The position numbers and the translations under genes were made by a program. Below the pieces are notes generated by a model that saw only the letters and a list, made by a program, of their open reading frames with translations, had not been told where the DNA came from and searched no databases. 64,000 nucleotides of DNA from Xanthomonas melonis. Its GTDB lineage: Bacteria; Pseudomonadota; Gammaproteobacteria; Xanthomonadales; Xanthomonadaceae. The stretch's first letter is position 1. Each line of letters opens with the position of its first letter. Below, piece after piece: positions 18,087-29,332 of this stretch. The DNA lies in NCBI RefSeq assembly GCF_020783655.1, contig NZ_JAJGQH010000001.1, forward strand, positions 62,001-126,000, written 5' to 3'.

Positions 18087-19574
18087 ATGCACGCACCGCT
18101 CGCCCTGTACGACACCGCTGCCGCGCGCACGCTCGATGCGCAGGCCACCGCGCTGCTTGGCGGCGATGGCTACCTGCTGATGCAACGCGCCGGCCAGGCC
18201 GCCTGGCAGTGGTTGCAGGAACGCTGGCCGCAGGCGCGCCGCATCGTGGTGGTGTGCGGCACCGGCAACAATGGTGGCGATGGCTATGTGCTGGCGCGGT
18301 TGGCGCAGCGCGCCGGGCGCCAGGTGCGGGTGGTGCATCTGCCCGGGCAGGGCCCGGCATCGGAGCTGGCGCAGCGCGCCTGCACCGAGTATCTGGCGGT
18401 GGGCGGGAGTATCGACTTGTTTCCGTGTGCGCTGGCGCAGGCCGATGTCATCGTCGATGCGCTGTTCGGTATCGGGCTGAACCGCGCGCCGGATGCGCCG
18501 ACCGCCGCGATGATCGAGGCCATCGATGCCGCAGGCAGCCCGGTACTGGCGCTGGATGTGCCCAGCGGTATCGATGCCGATCGCGGCGTGGCGTTCGGGG
18601 CCGCCGTCCGCGCGGATGCCACCTTGCAATTCATCGTGGCACACGTTGGCCTGCACACCGGCGACGCGCTGGAATATGCCGGCGAGTGCGGCCTCGCAGC
18701 GCTGGACGTGCCGCCTGCTGCATTCGATGGGCTGGCGCCTGTCGCGCATGGCTGGGAACGCGGGGCCCTTGCGGCGCAGCTGCGCCCGCGACGGCGCAAT
18801 ACCCACAAAGGCGAGTCTGGGCGCGTGCTGTGCGTGGGCGGCAATCTCGGCAGCGGCGGCGCCATCCTGCTGACCGCCGAGGCGGCGCTGCGCAGCGGTG
18901 CCGGGCTGGTGCAGGTGGCCACGCGCGCCGAGCATGTCGCGCCGCTGCTGGCACGCTGCCCCGAAGCGATGGTGCGCGCAGTAGAGGCCGGCGAGGATAT
19001 CGCTGCACTGGCCGATGCCGCCGATGTGGTCGCGCTCGGGCCGGGGCTGGGCCAGGACGCCTGGGCGCAGGCGTTGTGGCAGGCGGTCCTGGCGACCGGG
19101 ACGCCGGTGGTCATCGATGCCGATGCCTTGAACCTGCTGGCCAGCGATGCGCTGCCCAAGCGCGGTCCGCGCGTGCTCACCCCGCATCCAGGCGAGGCCG
19201 GGCGCCTGCTCGGCCTGTCCACCGCGCAGGTGCAGAACGACCGCCAGGCGGCCGCGGCCGCGCTGGCGCAGCGCTACGACGCGGTGGTGGTGCTCAAGGG
19301 CGCCGGCAGCGTGGTCGCAGCGCCGCACGCGGCGCCGCGCATCATCGGTGCCGGTAACCCCGGCATGGCGGTCGGTGGCATGGGCGATCTGTTGACCGGT
19401 GTGATCGCGGCCCTGCTGGGGCAGGGCTGGTCGCCCTTCGATGCCGCCAGCCTGGGCGCCTTGCTGCATGGCTGCGCCGGCGATGCGGCCGCGCGCGATG
19501 GCGAGCGCGGGCTGCTGCCAACCGACCTGCTGCCGCACCTGCGCCGCCTTGCCAACTCCGGAAACCTTTCATGA
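18087..19574 (+). CDS. nnr: Bifunctional NAD(P)H-hydrate epimerase / ADP-dependent dehydratase
   Basis: A 495-residue fusion protein that repairs hydrated NADH and NADPH. The N-terminal epimerase domain (about 1-215) has [17 protein letters not shown] and [10 protein letters not shown]. The C-terminal ribokinase-like dehydratase domain (about 230-490) has [23 protein letters not shown] and the phosphate-binding [16 protein letters not shown]. No ribosome site is visible before the ATG; a TATAGAAT box lies 7-15 bases upstream, suggesting a leaderless message. It overlaps tsaE by 4 bases. Confidence 0.96.
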   Translation: MHAPLALYDTAAARTLDAQATALLGGDGYLLMQRAGQAAWQWLQERWPQARRIVVVCGTGNNGGDGYVLARLAQRAGRQVRVVHLPGQGPASELAQRACTEYLAVGGSIDLFPCALAQADVIVDALFGIGLNRAPDAPTAAMIEAIDAAGSPVLALDVPSGIDADRGVAFGAAVRADATLQFIVAHVGLHTGDALEYAGECGLAALDVPPAAFDGLAPVAHGWERGALAAQLRPRRRNTHKGESGRVLCVGGNLGSGGAILLTAEAALRSGAGLVQVATRAEHVAPLLARCPEAMVRAVEAGEDIAALADAADVVALGPGLGQDAWAQALWQAVLATGTPVVIDADALNLLASDALPKRGPRVLTPHPGEAGRLLGLSTAQVQNDRQAAAAALAQRYDAVVVLKGAGSVVAAPHAAPRIIGAGNPGMAVGGMGDLLTGVIAALLGQGWSPFDAASLGALLHGCAGDAAARDGERGLLPTDLLPHLRRLANSGNLS

Positions 19575-20071
19575 CCCAGCTCGACGCCCAACTGGTGGAT
19601 GCCGATGCCACCGAGACCCTGGGCCGCGCGCTGGCTGCGGTGCGGCCAGCCAGCGCGGTGGTCCAGCTGCACGGCGACCTTGGCGCCGGCAAATCCACCC
19701 TGGCGCGCGCCTTGTTGCGGGCACTCGGTGTCACCGGTCCGATTCGTAGCCCGACCTATACCCTGATCGAGCGCTATCCACTCGCTACCGGCGATGAAGC
19801 CTGGCATCTGGATCTGTACCGCATCGGCAACGCTGGCGAACTGGATTTCCTCGGCCTGGACGAGGGCAGCGCCAGCCTGTGGTTGATCGAATGGCCCGAG
19901 CGGGGTGCGGGTGCCCTGCCGCCGGTGGATCTGGACGTCGAGCTGGCAGTCGATGGGGATGGACGACGTGCCTGCCTGACCGGTCGCAGCCGGATCGGCC
20001 ATGCATGGCTGCAGTCACTGACCCAGCAGGGCGAGTTGCGGCCTCTTTTTGCTGGCGAACAGGAGGAATGA
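19571..20071 (+). CDS. tsaE: tRNA threonylcarbamoyladenosine biosynthesis ATPase TsaE
   Basis: A 166-residue P-loop protein that drives turnover of the TsaB-TsaD complex, which makes t6A37 in ANN-reading tRNAs. It has Walker A GDLGAGKST, SPTYTLIERY, the HLDLYRI segment and IEWPER, all typical of TsaE. Its ATG overlaps the nnr stop by 4 bases, so the two are translationally coupled. This nnr-tsaE-amiC-mutL order is common in gammaproteobacteria. Confidence 0.96.
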   Translation: MTQLDAQLVDADATETLGRALAAVRPASAVVQLHGDLGAGKSTLARALLRALGVTGPIRSPTYTLIERYPLATGDEAWHLDLYRIGNAGELDFLGLDEGSASLWLIEWPERGAGALPPVDLDVELAVDGDGRRACLTGRSRIGHAWLQSLTQQGELRPLFAGEQEE

Positions 20072-20123
20072 ACGCCAGGTTACGGATTATTAAGGGAAAT
20101 CACCTTGCAATTCACATGCATGG

Positions 20124-21830
20124 ATGATTGAATCCAGCGCCATGACACCGGGGACCCGCCAACTCTGTCTTGCAGCCCTGACCGCCAGCCTTAGCCTGGC
20201 GGTTTTTGCTGCCTGGGCCGGCGAAATCAAGGGCGTCGGCGTGACCACCGGTGCCACCGGCACCCGCGCCGAAATCCAGCTCGCCGGCAGTGGCGGTTTC
20301 AAGACCTTGTCGTTGGCCAATCCCCATCGCCTGGTGGTGGACTTTCCCGATTCGGCTGCGACACGCGGGCTCAAACTGCCGGCCGCCGCCGGCCTGGTGA
20401 CCTCGGTCCGCACCGGGCAGCCGGTGCCGGGCACGTTCCGGGTGGTGTTCGAACTGGCAAGCCCGGTCACCGCGCTGAAGCCGCAGATGCAGACCCTGGG
20501 CAGCGCCTCGACGCTGGTGATCGAATGGCCGGGCGATCCAATGCCGGTCGCCGTGGCGGGGGCCGCCTCGACGGCTGCGGTCGGCGTCGTGCCACCGCCC
20601 CGCCCACTCAATGCGCAGGCCGAAGCCGCGCGCGCCACTGCGGCTCTGGCCGCCTCCGCCCAGCGTGCCTCGTCCGCGCCGTCCCCGGCTCCGACACCCG
20701 CGCCCACCGCTGCTCCGGTGCCGGTTCCTGCATCTGCCATGCCCACCGTCACCCCGGCCGCAGTTCCCACCACGGTGGCCACCGGTGTGCCGACGCCGCG
20801 TCCGGGCACGGCTGCGGCGGGCTCCACCGGTAGTCCTGCGGCGACGTCCGCATCCGGCGCCGTGCGTGCGGTCGGTCCGGCTGGTCAGGTGAGCGGCGCC
20901 GGTGGCGCGACGGCGGCAGCCATTCTCAACGGCGGCAGCGCACCGCTGGGCGCTGCCGTTGCTGGCGCAGCCGCGCCAAGCGTGGCCGCGACGGCGACAG
21001 ATGACGAACCACCGCCGCGCCCGGTGCTGCCCAGCGAAGCGGCGCGGGTCAAGATGGCAGCGGGCATGCGGCCGCTGATCGTGGCCATCGATCCTGGCCA
21101 TGGCGGTCAGGATCCGGGCGCCATGGGCCCGACCGGCAAGCGCGAGAAGGACGTCACATTGGCGATCGGGCGCGAGCTGGCCCGGCAGATCAACGCCACG
21201 CAGGGCATGAAGGCCTACCTCACCCGCGATACCGACGTCTTCATTCCCTTGCCGATGCGTGCGCAGAAGGCCCGTGCCGCCAAGGCCGACATCTTCATCT
21301 CCATACACGCAGACGCTGCCGAAAATCGCAGTGCCACCGGCTCGTCGGTGTATGTGCTGTCGACCAAGGGCGCGTCCTCGCAACGCGCGCGCTGGCTGGC
21401 CGACAAGGAAAACGCCGCCGATCTGGTCGGCGGCGTGCGCCTGCAGCAGACCGAATCCACTCTGGCCAACGTGTTGCTGGACCTTGCCCAGAGCGGCCAT
21501 ATGAAGGCCTCCGAAGACGCCGCCGGCCATGTGCTGGGGGGGCTCAAGCGCATCGGCAACAATCACAAGCCGCAGCTGGAACGCGCGAATTTCGCGGTGC
21601 TGCGCACCTCGGACATGCCGGCCATGCTGGTGGAGACGGCCTTCATCTCCAATCCGGACGAAGAGCGTCGCCTGATCGACCCGGCCTACCAGCGCAAGAT
21701 CGCCTCCGCCGTGCTGGATGGCATCGATACCTTCTTCACCCGCCAGCCGCCGCCGGGCACCCTGTTCGCCGCGCGTGCGCAGGCCGAGGCCGATGCCGCC
21801 GCCGGCACCGTGGCCGGCGGCAGCCGCTGA
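20124..21830 (+). CDS. amiC: N-acetylmuramoyl-L-alanine amidase, AmiC type (AMIN domain)
   Basis: A 568-residue secreted cell-wall amidase that splits septal peptidoglycan at cell separation. After a signal peptide (LCLAALTASLSLAVFAAWAG), an AMIN domain (about 35-135) should target the septum. A Pro/Ala/Thr low-complexity linker runs from about 150 to 300. The Amidase_3 domain (about 315-545) carries zinc-binding residues in IDPGHGGQDPGA, ISIHADAA and MLVETAFISNPDEE. The regulatory helix over the active site (ENAADLVGGV) marks an EnvC/NlpD-activated type. Starts at 20124 or 20142 are both possible. Confidence 0.94.
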   Translation: MIESSAMTPGTRQLCLAALTASLSLAVFAAWAGEIKGVGVTTGATGTRAEIQLAGSGGFKTLSLANPHRLVVDFPDSAATRGLKLPAAAGLVTSVRTGQPVPGTFRVVFELASPVTALKPQMQTLGSASTLVIEWPGDPMPVAVAGAASTAAVGVVPPPRPLNAQAEAARATAALAASAQRASSAPSPAPTPAPTAAPVPVPASAMPTVTPAAVPTTVATGVPTPRPGTAAAGSTGSPAATSASGAVRAVGPAGQVSGAGGATAAAILNGGSAPLGAAVAGAAAPSVAATATDDEPPPRPVLPSEAARVKMAAGMRPLIVAIDPGHGGQDPGAMGPTGKREKDVTLAIGRELARQINATQGMKAYLTRDTDVFIPLPMRAQKARAAKADIFISIHADAAENRSATGSSVYVLSTKGASSQRARWLADKENAADLVGGVRLQQTESTLANVLLDLAQSGHMKASEDAAGHVLGGLKRIGNNHKPQLERANFAVLRTSDMPAMLVETAFISNPDEERRLIDPAYQRKIASAVLDGIDTFFTRQPPPGTLFAARAQAEADAAAGTVAGGSR

Positions 21831-21968
21831 CGCGCTCGGCTATCATTCGACACCGATTCCCGTGAGATCGGCGCCTGTGCGCCGACCGGTCGCTGTGCCG
21901 AGGTCCGTCTTGTCCGTGTCACCCCCGATGTTGTGCATGCCGCGCCCCTGGCGCCCGGGCGTGCGCTG

Positions 21969-23836
<1,868 letters not shown>

Positions 23837-23837
<1 letters not shown>

Positions 23838-24772
23838 TGGGGATGCACTGGAGAACGCGGTGGCTGCCGGGGCTGCTGGTGGCAGCCGCCTTGATCGGCT
23901 GCGGACGCGAAACGCCGTCGCCGGCTGCACCCGCCGAACTGGACAAGACATTCCTTGCCGACAACGCTGCATGGCGCGAGGAGCGGCTACGGGAGCTGCG
24001 CGCGCCCGATGGCTGGACCAGCCTGGTCGGCCTGCACTGGCTGACGCTGAAGGCGCATTACATCGGCAGCAGTGCCGACAGCGGCATCAGGCTCGCGGTC
24101 GGGCCGCCGAAGATGGGCATGGTGGCCACCGAGGGCAGGACGGTGTGGTTCGTGCCCGAGCGCGGCGCCGCACTCACCGTCGATGGCAAACCGTTGAGCG
24201 GCAGGATTCGCTTTCAGTCCGATCGCGATCCGCAGCCGACCACGATCCGTTTCGATGACGGCAAGGGTGTGCTCAGCCTGATCCAGCGCGGCGATCGCTA
24301 CGCGCTGCGGGTCAGGCATGCCGATGCGCCATCGCGCACGAATTTCGCCGGGCTGGAGTACTGGCCGCTGGACCCGTCCTGGCGCATCACCGCGCGCTAT
24401 GTGCCCAACGATGTCGGCAAGACCATCCCGATCGTGGACATCGTCGGCATCACCAGCACCCAGGCCAATGCCGGTGCGATCGAATTCGAGCGCGATGGCA
24501 AGACCTATCGCCTGGAGGCCATCGGCGAGCCTGGCCGCCCCGGCTTCGTCGTGTTTGCCGATCGCACCAGTGGGCACGGTAGCTATCCTGCCGGGCGCTT
24601 CCTGGATCTGGACGTTCCCGACGCCTCCGGACATGTGGTGGTCGACTTCAATCGTGCCTACAACCCGCCGTGTGCGTTCACCCCGTTCGCGACCTGCCCG
24701 TTGCCGCCACCGGAGAATCGCATCGATCTGGCGGTGTCGGCGGGCGAGAAGGCCTACAAGGTGCCGCACTGA
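23837..24772 (+). CDS. DUF1684 family lipoprotein
   Basis: A 311-residue protein with a lipoprotein signal (LLVAAALIGCGRE, cysteine near residue 20) and a DUF1684 domain: WREERLRELRAPDGW, SLVGLHWLTL, FVVFADRTSG, and the C-terminal DFNRAYNPPCAF with FATCPLPPPENRI. The family is widespread and its function is not known; the conserved Asn-Pro-Pro-Cys region suggests an active or binding site. Start and mutL stop share one base (TGATG), implying coupling. It probably sits in the inner leaflet of the outer membrane. Confidence 0.88.
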
Positions 24773-24790
24773 CGTGGCCAGGGGAACGTG

Positions 24791-25768
24791 ATGACAGCGG
24801 TTGCGGTGACGGCGCGCGTGCCTGCGCGGCTCGCCAGTTGGTGCGGCCGGGCGCTGCTGGTGCTGTCGCTGTGGATCGGGGCGGTGGCCCCGGGCTGGGC
24901 ACGCCCCGCAGCCGATGCGCCTGCCGGCCCGCCGGTGCCGCTGCTATGGAAGGTCGATGGCAGGGGCGGCACGGTGTACCTGCTGGGTTCGTTCCATGTG
25001 CTCAAGCCCAGCGACTATCCGTTGTCGCCGGATGTGATGCAGGCGTTCGCCAAGGCCGACCGGCTGCTGTTCGAGCTGCCGCCTGCGGATGCGCAATCGC
25101 CGCAGCTGGCCGCGCGCATGCTGCAGGTGGCGCGGCGCACCGACGGGCGCACGCTGCAGCAGGCGCTGGATGCAGCGACCTGGCAGGCGCTGGGCAGCTA
25201 CGCGCGCCGGCACGGCATGTCCATCGACGCGCTGCAGCCTCTCAAGCCGTGGTTCGTGGCGCTGTCGATCAGCCTGGCCGAGATGGCACGTCAAGGCATG
25301 GACGCGGACGCAGGCCTGGACCGTTACCTGATGCAACAGGCGCAATCCGCTGGCAAGCCGGCCGGCGGGTTGGAACGCGCCGAGGAACAACTCGGCCTGC
25401 TCGACGGCATGACGCCCGTCGAGCAGCAGCAATTGCTGGAAGAGGCGCTGGACGAGGCCGATAGCAGCGACCAACTGCGCCGTTTGCACGCGGCATGGCG
25501 CAACGGCGATGTGCACACGCTGACCACGCAGATGGCCCAGGACATGCGCAGGCAGTATCCGGCGCTGTATCAGGACATCAACGTCGAGCGCAATGCGCGC
25601 TGGGTGCCGCGCCTGGAAAAACAACTGGGCAAAGGCAACGGAACCACGCTGGTGGTGGTCGGTGCGCTGCATCTGCTGGGCAACGACGGCGTGGTGGAGC
25701 GCCTGCGCGCACGCGGCTACCAGGTGCAGCGGATCTGTTCGGCCTGCGCGAGGCAGGCCGACGATTGA
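24791..25768 (+). CDS. TraB/GumN family secreted protein
   Basis: A 325-residue protein with a signal peptide (residues about 10-38, ending in APGWARPAAD) and a TraB/GumN domain: LLWKVDGRGGTVYLLGSFHVL near residue 48, FELPPAD, GLDRYLMQQA, LERAEEQLGLLDGM and the C-terminal VVVGALHLLGNDGVVERLR. The conserved GSFHVL, Glu and GALHL residues resemble the metal-binding set of Tiki-type proteases, but activity is unproven. GumN is the name in the Xanthomonas xanthan cluster; this paralogue is not in a gum cluster. A GTG directly before the ATG is an alternative start. Confidence 0.87.
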   Translation: MTAVAVTARVPARLASWCGRALLVLSLWIGAVAPGWARPAADAPAGPPVPLLWKVDGRGGTVYLLGSFHVLKPSDYPLSPDVMQAFAKADRLLFELPPADAQSPQLAARMLQVARRTDGRTLQQALDAATWQALGSYARRHGMSIDALQPLKPWFVALSISLAEMARQGMDADAGLDRYLMQQAQSAGKPAGGLERAEEQLGLLDGMTPVEQQQLLEEALDEADSSDQLRRLHAAWRNGDVHTLTTQMAQDMRRQYPALYQDINVERNARWVPRLEKQLGKGNGTTLVVVGALHLLGNDGVVERLRARGYQVQRICSACARQADD

Positions 25769-25811
25769 CGGTCCGCGCGTAGCGCCGCTGGACGCTACGC
25801 CCACCGCTCGC

Positions 25812-26387
25812 TCAGCCGCGGTTGCGGGCCTTGCCGACGGTGCCGCCGTGGCTGCCGGAGGACCCGTGCGTGCCGGTGCCCATCGGGCCGCTGCCCATGC
25901 TGCCGGAACCCGGCGAGGAAGGCGGGGTGCCGGGACCGCCCGGACGGCCGAAGCCGGCGCCGAAATTGCGCTGGAATTCCTGCCACAGCTCCAGGTTGCG
26001 CTCGGTCAGCTGGTTCATCATCGCCCATGGCGTCTGCCCGAGCAGGTTGCCCATCTGCTGGCGGAATTGCTGCTGCTGGTCCAGGAAGACCTGCATGCTG
26101 CGCTCCAGGTAGTTGCCCATGAAGCCTTGCAGCGAGTCGCCGTAGAACCGGATGATCTGGCTCAACAGCTGGGTGGAGAGCATTGGCTCGCCGTCCTGCT
26201 CCTGGTCGGCGATGATCTGCAGCAGAACGGCGCGGCTGAGGTCTTCGCCGCTCTTGGCGTCACGGACCTCGAACTCTTCGCCGTCGATGATCAGCTGGCG
26301 TACGTCTTCAATCGTGATGTAACTGGAAATCTCGGTGTCGTAGAGACGGCGATTGGGATACTTCTTGATGATGCGAAGTCCGGCCAT
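25812..26387 (-). CDS. phaR: Polyhydroxyalkanoate synthesis repressor PhaR
   Basis: A 191-residue regulator that binds DNA and polyhydroxybutyrate granules and represses phasin-type genes until polymer appears. The N-terminal PHB/PHA accumulation regulator domain begins LRIIKKYPNRRLYDTE, followed by YITIEDVRQLI. The middle has two granule-associated helical repeats rich in Gln (VFLDQQQQFRQQM). The tail is a Gly/Pro/Ser/Met-rich low-complexity region ending in KARNRG. The ATG at 26387 is chosen because homologues begin MAGLRII. phaB lies upstream on the same strand, separated by a terminator. Confidence 0.92.
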   Translation of the reverse strand: MAGLRIIKKYPNRRLYDTEISSYITIEDVRQLIIDGEEFEVRDAKSGEDLSRAVLLQIIADQEQDGEPMLSTQLLSQIIRFYGDSLQGFMGNYLERSMQVFLDQQQQFRQQMGNLLGQTPWAMMNQLTERNLELWQEFQRNFGAGFGRPGGPGTPPSSPGSGSMGSGPMGTGTHGSSGSHGGTVGKARNRG

Positions 26388-26478
26388 GGAACGTTCACTC
26401 ACAACGATAGTGCGCGCAGGATGGCGCACCGCAGCAGCGGTTGCAACAGTCAAAACGCCTTATTTGCTTAAGCGGACA

Positions 26479-26532
26479 CATAAAAAATGTTGCGCAGCAT
26501 GGATTTCTGAGCAAATCCATGCTGCAGCGCAA
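26479..26532 (-). terminator. Rho-independent terminator behind phaB
   Basis: On the minus strand a stem of about 17 pairs (TTGCGC, 3-base bulge, AGCATGGATTT, with its complement; loop about 5 bases) is followed by CATTTTTTA. It begins 13 bases beyond the phaB stop. It should separate phaB from phaR, so phaR likely has its own promoter in the 90 bases that follow. Confidence 0.85.
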
Positions 26533-26545
26533 AGTCGCAGCAAAG

Positions 26546-27286
26546 TCACCAGCCCATGTGATGGCCGCCGTTGATGTCCAGATTCGATCCGGTGATCCAG
26601 GCGGCCTCGTCCGCAACCAGGAACGCGACGGCATAGGCGATCTCTTCCGGACGCCCCAGGCGGCCGGTCGGGATGTCGGCCACGATCTTGGCGCGTACCT
26701 CGTCCGGGACGGCCATGACCATGTCGGTGGCCACATATCCGGGCGAGACCGTGTTGACGGTGACTCCGAAGGCGGCGTTCTCGCGCGCGAGCGAGATGGT
26801 GAAGCCGTGCATGCCCGCCTTGGCCGCGGCGTAGTTCGCCTGCCCGTACTGGCCCTTGAGCCCGTTGATGGAGCTGATCTGGATCACCCGCCCCCAGCTG
26901 CGCTTGCGCATGCCCTCGATCACCGGCCGGGTCACGTTGAACACCGAATTGAGATTGGTGTTGATGACGTCGTGCCATTGTTCGGCGGTCATGCGGTGGA
27001 AGGTGGTATCGCGGGTGATGCCGGCATTGTTGACCAGGATTTCGATCGGCCCCAGCGTGGCTTCGACCTCCTCGACCAAGCTGCGCGCATGCTCGGAAGA
27101 GGCCACATCGCCGCGGAACAACGCGACCTCGTAGCCCTGCGCCTGCATGCGCTGTTGCCAGTCCTGCGCCTTGTGCTGATCGCGGAAATTGCTGGCGACC
27201 CGATGGCCCTGGTCGGCCAGCCGCTTGCAGATGGCGGTGCCGATGCCGCCGGTGCCGCCGGTGACCAATGCGACGCGAGATGTCAT
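26546..27286 (-). CDS. phaB: Acetoacetyl-CoA reductase (NADPH) PhaB
   Basis: A 246-residue short-chain dehydrogenase that reduces acetoacetyl-CoA to (R)-3-hydroxybutyryl-CoA for polyhydroxybutyrate. It has the cofactor motif TGGTGGIG, NNAGITRD, the catalytic Ser-Tyr-Lys set (SSINGLKGQYGQANYAAAK), and PGYVATDMV. These match PhaB more closely than the fatty-acid reductase FabG, and the neighbouring phaR supports the choice. The polymerase phaC is not in the window. Confidence 0.92.
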   Translation of the reverse strand: MTSRVALVTGGTGGIGTAICKRLADQGHRVASNFRDQHKAQDWQQRMQAQGYEVALFRGDVASSEHARSLVEEVEATLGPIEILVNNAGITRDTTFHRMTAEQWHDVINTNLNSVFNVTRPVIEGMRKRSWGRVIQISSINGLKGQYGQANYAAAKAGMHGFTISLARENAAFGVTVNTVSPGYVATDMVMAVPDEVRAKIVADIPTGRLGRPEEIAYAVAFLVADEAAWITGSNLDINGGHHMGW

Positions 27287-27370
27287 GACGACTCCAATAA
27301 CGGGTGAGACGGAGGGCGATCAGGGCAGGGCGCAGACAACTCGCCCCGCTGTCGGTGCTGGGGCGCAATT

Positions 27371-28270
27371 CTAGTCACGCAGCGGCAGCGATGTGCGCAT
27401 GCGCAGGTCCAGCGTAGGCGTTGCAGGCAGCCGTTCCGGCAGGAAATGCTGCACTGCATGCTGCAGCAGGGCATCCACGCCCGCATGCCGCGGCAGTGCG
27501 GCGGGCAGCTGACCCAATGCTTGCCAGGCCGCGCGCAAGGCGGGCAGCGGGTCGTCATCGTCCAGCGCTGGCGCGGCGTGCGACTTGGACAGCTTGCGGC
27601 CGTCGCCATCCAGGATCAGCGGCAGGTGCAGGTAGCGCGGCTGCGGCAGGCCCAGCGCGCGTTGCAGCAGTACCTGGCGCGGGGTGGAGTCCAGCAGGTC
27701 CGCGCCGCGGACCACATCTGTGATCGCCTGGGCCGCATCGTCCACGACCACCGCCAGCTGGTAGGCCCAGTAGCCATCGGCGCGGCGCAGCACCACATCG
27801 CCCACCTCCGCATGGACATCCTGCACCACGCGCCCCTGCAATGCGTCCTCGAAGGCGACCGGCGGCTGCGGCGGTACCCGCAGGCGCACCGCGCGGCGTT
27901 CGCCCAGCGCCGCGACGCAGGCGTGGTGAATACCGCCCATGCCGACCAGATCGGCGCGGCTGCAACTGCATTCGAACGCCAATCCCGCATCGAGCAGCCT
28001 TGCGAGCGCGGCGGCATAGTGCGCGTCGCGCTCCGACTGCCGGATCACCGGCAGGTCCGATATCAGGCCGAAGGCGGCCAGGGTGCGCAGCTGGCGCTCG
28101 GATGCACCGGCTTGCGCGCGCGGTGGGTCGATATCTTCGATACGTACGCACCACCGGCCACCGGCGTGGCGGGCAAGCAGCCAGCTACCGAAGGCGGCCA
28201 TGAGGGAGCCGAAGTGCAGGGGGCCGGTCGGGGAGGGCGCGAAGCGGCCGAGATAGGGGGACGGGGGCAT
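27371..28270 (-). CDS. gluQ: Glutamyl-Q tRNA(Asp) synthetase
   Basis: A 299-residue shortened glutamyl-tRNA synthetase without the anticodon-binding domain. It attaches glutamate to queuosine in tRNA-Asp. Visible are the class I signature region APSPTGPLHFGS, the zinc-ligand stretch ECSCSR, the tRNA-contact part YQLAVVVDDA, and KLSKS near residue 237. It starts MPPSPYLGRFAPSPTG, matching the family. Together with queG this shows that the organism makes and further modifies queuosine. In many proteobacteria gluQ is next to dksA, but not here. Confidence 0.94.
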   Translation of the reverse strand: MPPSPYLGRFAPSPTGPLHFGSLMAAFGSWLLARHAGGRWCVRIEDIDPPRAQAGASERQLRTLAAFGLISDLPVIRQSERDAHYAAALARLLDAGLAFECSCSRADLVGMGGIHHACVAALGERRAVRLRVPPQPPVAFEDALQGRVVQDVHAEVGDVVLRRADGYWAYQLAVVVDDAAQAITDVVRGADLLDSTPRQVLLQRALGLPQPRYLHLPLILDGDGRKLSKSHAAPALDDDDPLPALRAAWQALGQLPAALPRHAGVDALLQHAVQHFLPERLPATPTLDLRMRTSLPLRD

Positions 28271-28299
28271 GGGCAGCTGAATCGTCGGTCAGGTGCGCG

Positions 28300-28328
28300 C
28301 TTGATTTCAAGCCGCGATGTCCGCAGAT
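28300..28328 (+). promoter_or_regulatory. Possible heat-shock (sigma-32) promoter for htpX
   Basis: CTTGATT, 14 bases, then CCGCAGAT. This is an imperfect match to the sigma-32 consensus (CTTGAAA, 13-15 bases, CCCCATNT), located 42 bases before the htpX start. It is noted because htpX is a heat-shock gene in enteric bacteria. The match is weak. Confidence 0.3.
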
Positions 28329-28369
28329 CGCCAGCAGTTCATCCTTAGCATCAGTGGAGCCCGCGCGCC

Positions 28370-29248
28370 ATGTTCAACCGCATCTTCCTGTTCCTGCTGA
28401 CCAACCTGGCGGTGTTGATACTCGCCGGTATCGTCATGTCGGTACTGGGCGTCAATTCCGCCCAGATGGGCGGGCTGCTGGTCATGGCCGCCATCTTCGG
28501 CTTCGGTGGCTCGTTCATTTCGTTGCTGATGTCCAAGTTCCTGGCCAAGCGCAGCACCGGTGCGCAGGTGATCACCGAGCCGCGCACGCCCACCGAGCGC
28601 TGGTTGCTGCAGACCGTGCGTCGGCAGGCCGAGGCTGCCGGTATCGGCATGCCGGAGGTGGCGGTCTACGAAGGCCCGGAGATCAACGCGTTCGCCACCG
28701 GCGCCAACCGCAACAACGCGCTGGTGGCGGTGTCTACCGGCCTGCTGCAGAACATGAGCCAGGATGAGGCCGAGGCCGTGCTGGGGCACGAGATCGCGCA
28801 CGTGGCCAATGGCGACATGGTGACCATGGCGCTGCTGCAGGGCGTGCTCAACACCTTCGTGATCGTGCTGGCGCGGGTGGTGGGCGGCATCATCGACAGC
28901 GCCCTGGCCGGCAATCGCGAGGGCGGGCGTGGCTTTGCGTACTACGCCATCGTGTTCGTGCTGGAAATGGTGTTCGGGCTGTTCGCGACCATGATCGCGA
29001 TGTGGTTTTCGCGTCGCCGCGAATTCCGTGCCGATGCCGGCGGCGCGCAGCTGGCCGGCCGCAGCAAGATGATCGCCGCGCTGGAGCGCCTGTCGCTCAA
29101 CCACGGCCAGAGCACCTTGCCCTCGCAGGTGCAGGCCTTCGGCATTTCAGGCGGCGTGGGCGATGGGCTGCGTCGGCTGTTCCTGAGCCATCCGCCGTTG
29201 ACAGAGCGCATCGCCGCGCTGCGTGCGGCAAACGGCACCGCGATGTAA
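28370..29248 (+). CDS. htpX: Membrane zinc protease HtpX
   Basis: A 292-residue M48 metalloprotease of the inner membrane that helps remove damaged membrane proteins under stress. Two N-terminal membrane helices (about 4-25 and 33-55) precede the zinc site HEIAH (H140, E141, H144). The third ligand lies in [12 protein letters not shown] after two more hydrophobic segments ([19 protein letters not shown] and [18 protein letters not shown]). The C-terminal [15 protein letters not shown] is conserved. A terminator follows. Confidence 0.96.
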   Translation: MFNRIFLFLLTNLAVLILAGIVMSVLGVNSAQMGGLLVMAAIFGFGGSFISLLMSKFLAKRSTGAQVITEPRTPTERWLLQTVRRQAEAAGIGMPEVAVYEGPEINAFATGANRNNALVAVSTGLLQNMSQDEAEAVLGHEIAHVANGDMVTMALLQGVLNTFVIVLARVVGGIIDSALAGNREGGRGFAYYAIVFVLEMVFGLFATMIAMWFSRRREFRADAGGAQLAGRSKMIAALERLSLNHGQSTLPSQVQAFGISGGVGDGLRRLFLSHPPLTERIAALRAANGTAM

Positions 29249-29283
29249 GCGTCGGGCCGGCCGCAGGCAGATCGAGAACAAGA

Positions 29284-29305
29284 AACCCGCCTCGGCGGGT
29301 TTTTT
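29284..29305 (+). terminator. Rho-independent terminator behind htpX
   Basis: AACCCGCC, loop TC, GGCGGGTT, then TTTT: a compact 8-pair stem with a T run, 36 bases after the htpX stop. It lies between convergent htpX and fimX and may serve both, although the minus-strand tail is less T-rich. Confidence 0.88.
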
Positions 29306-29332
29306 GTGGCGCCACTTCCCGGTCGGGTACGC

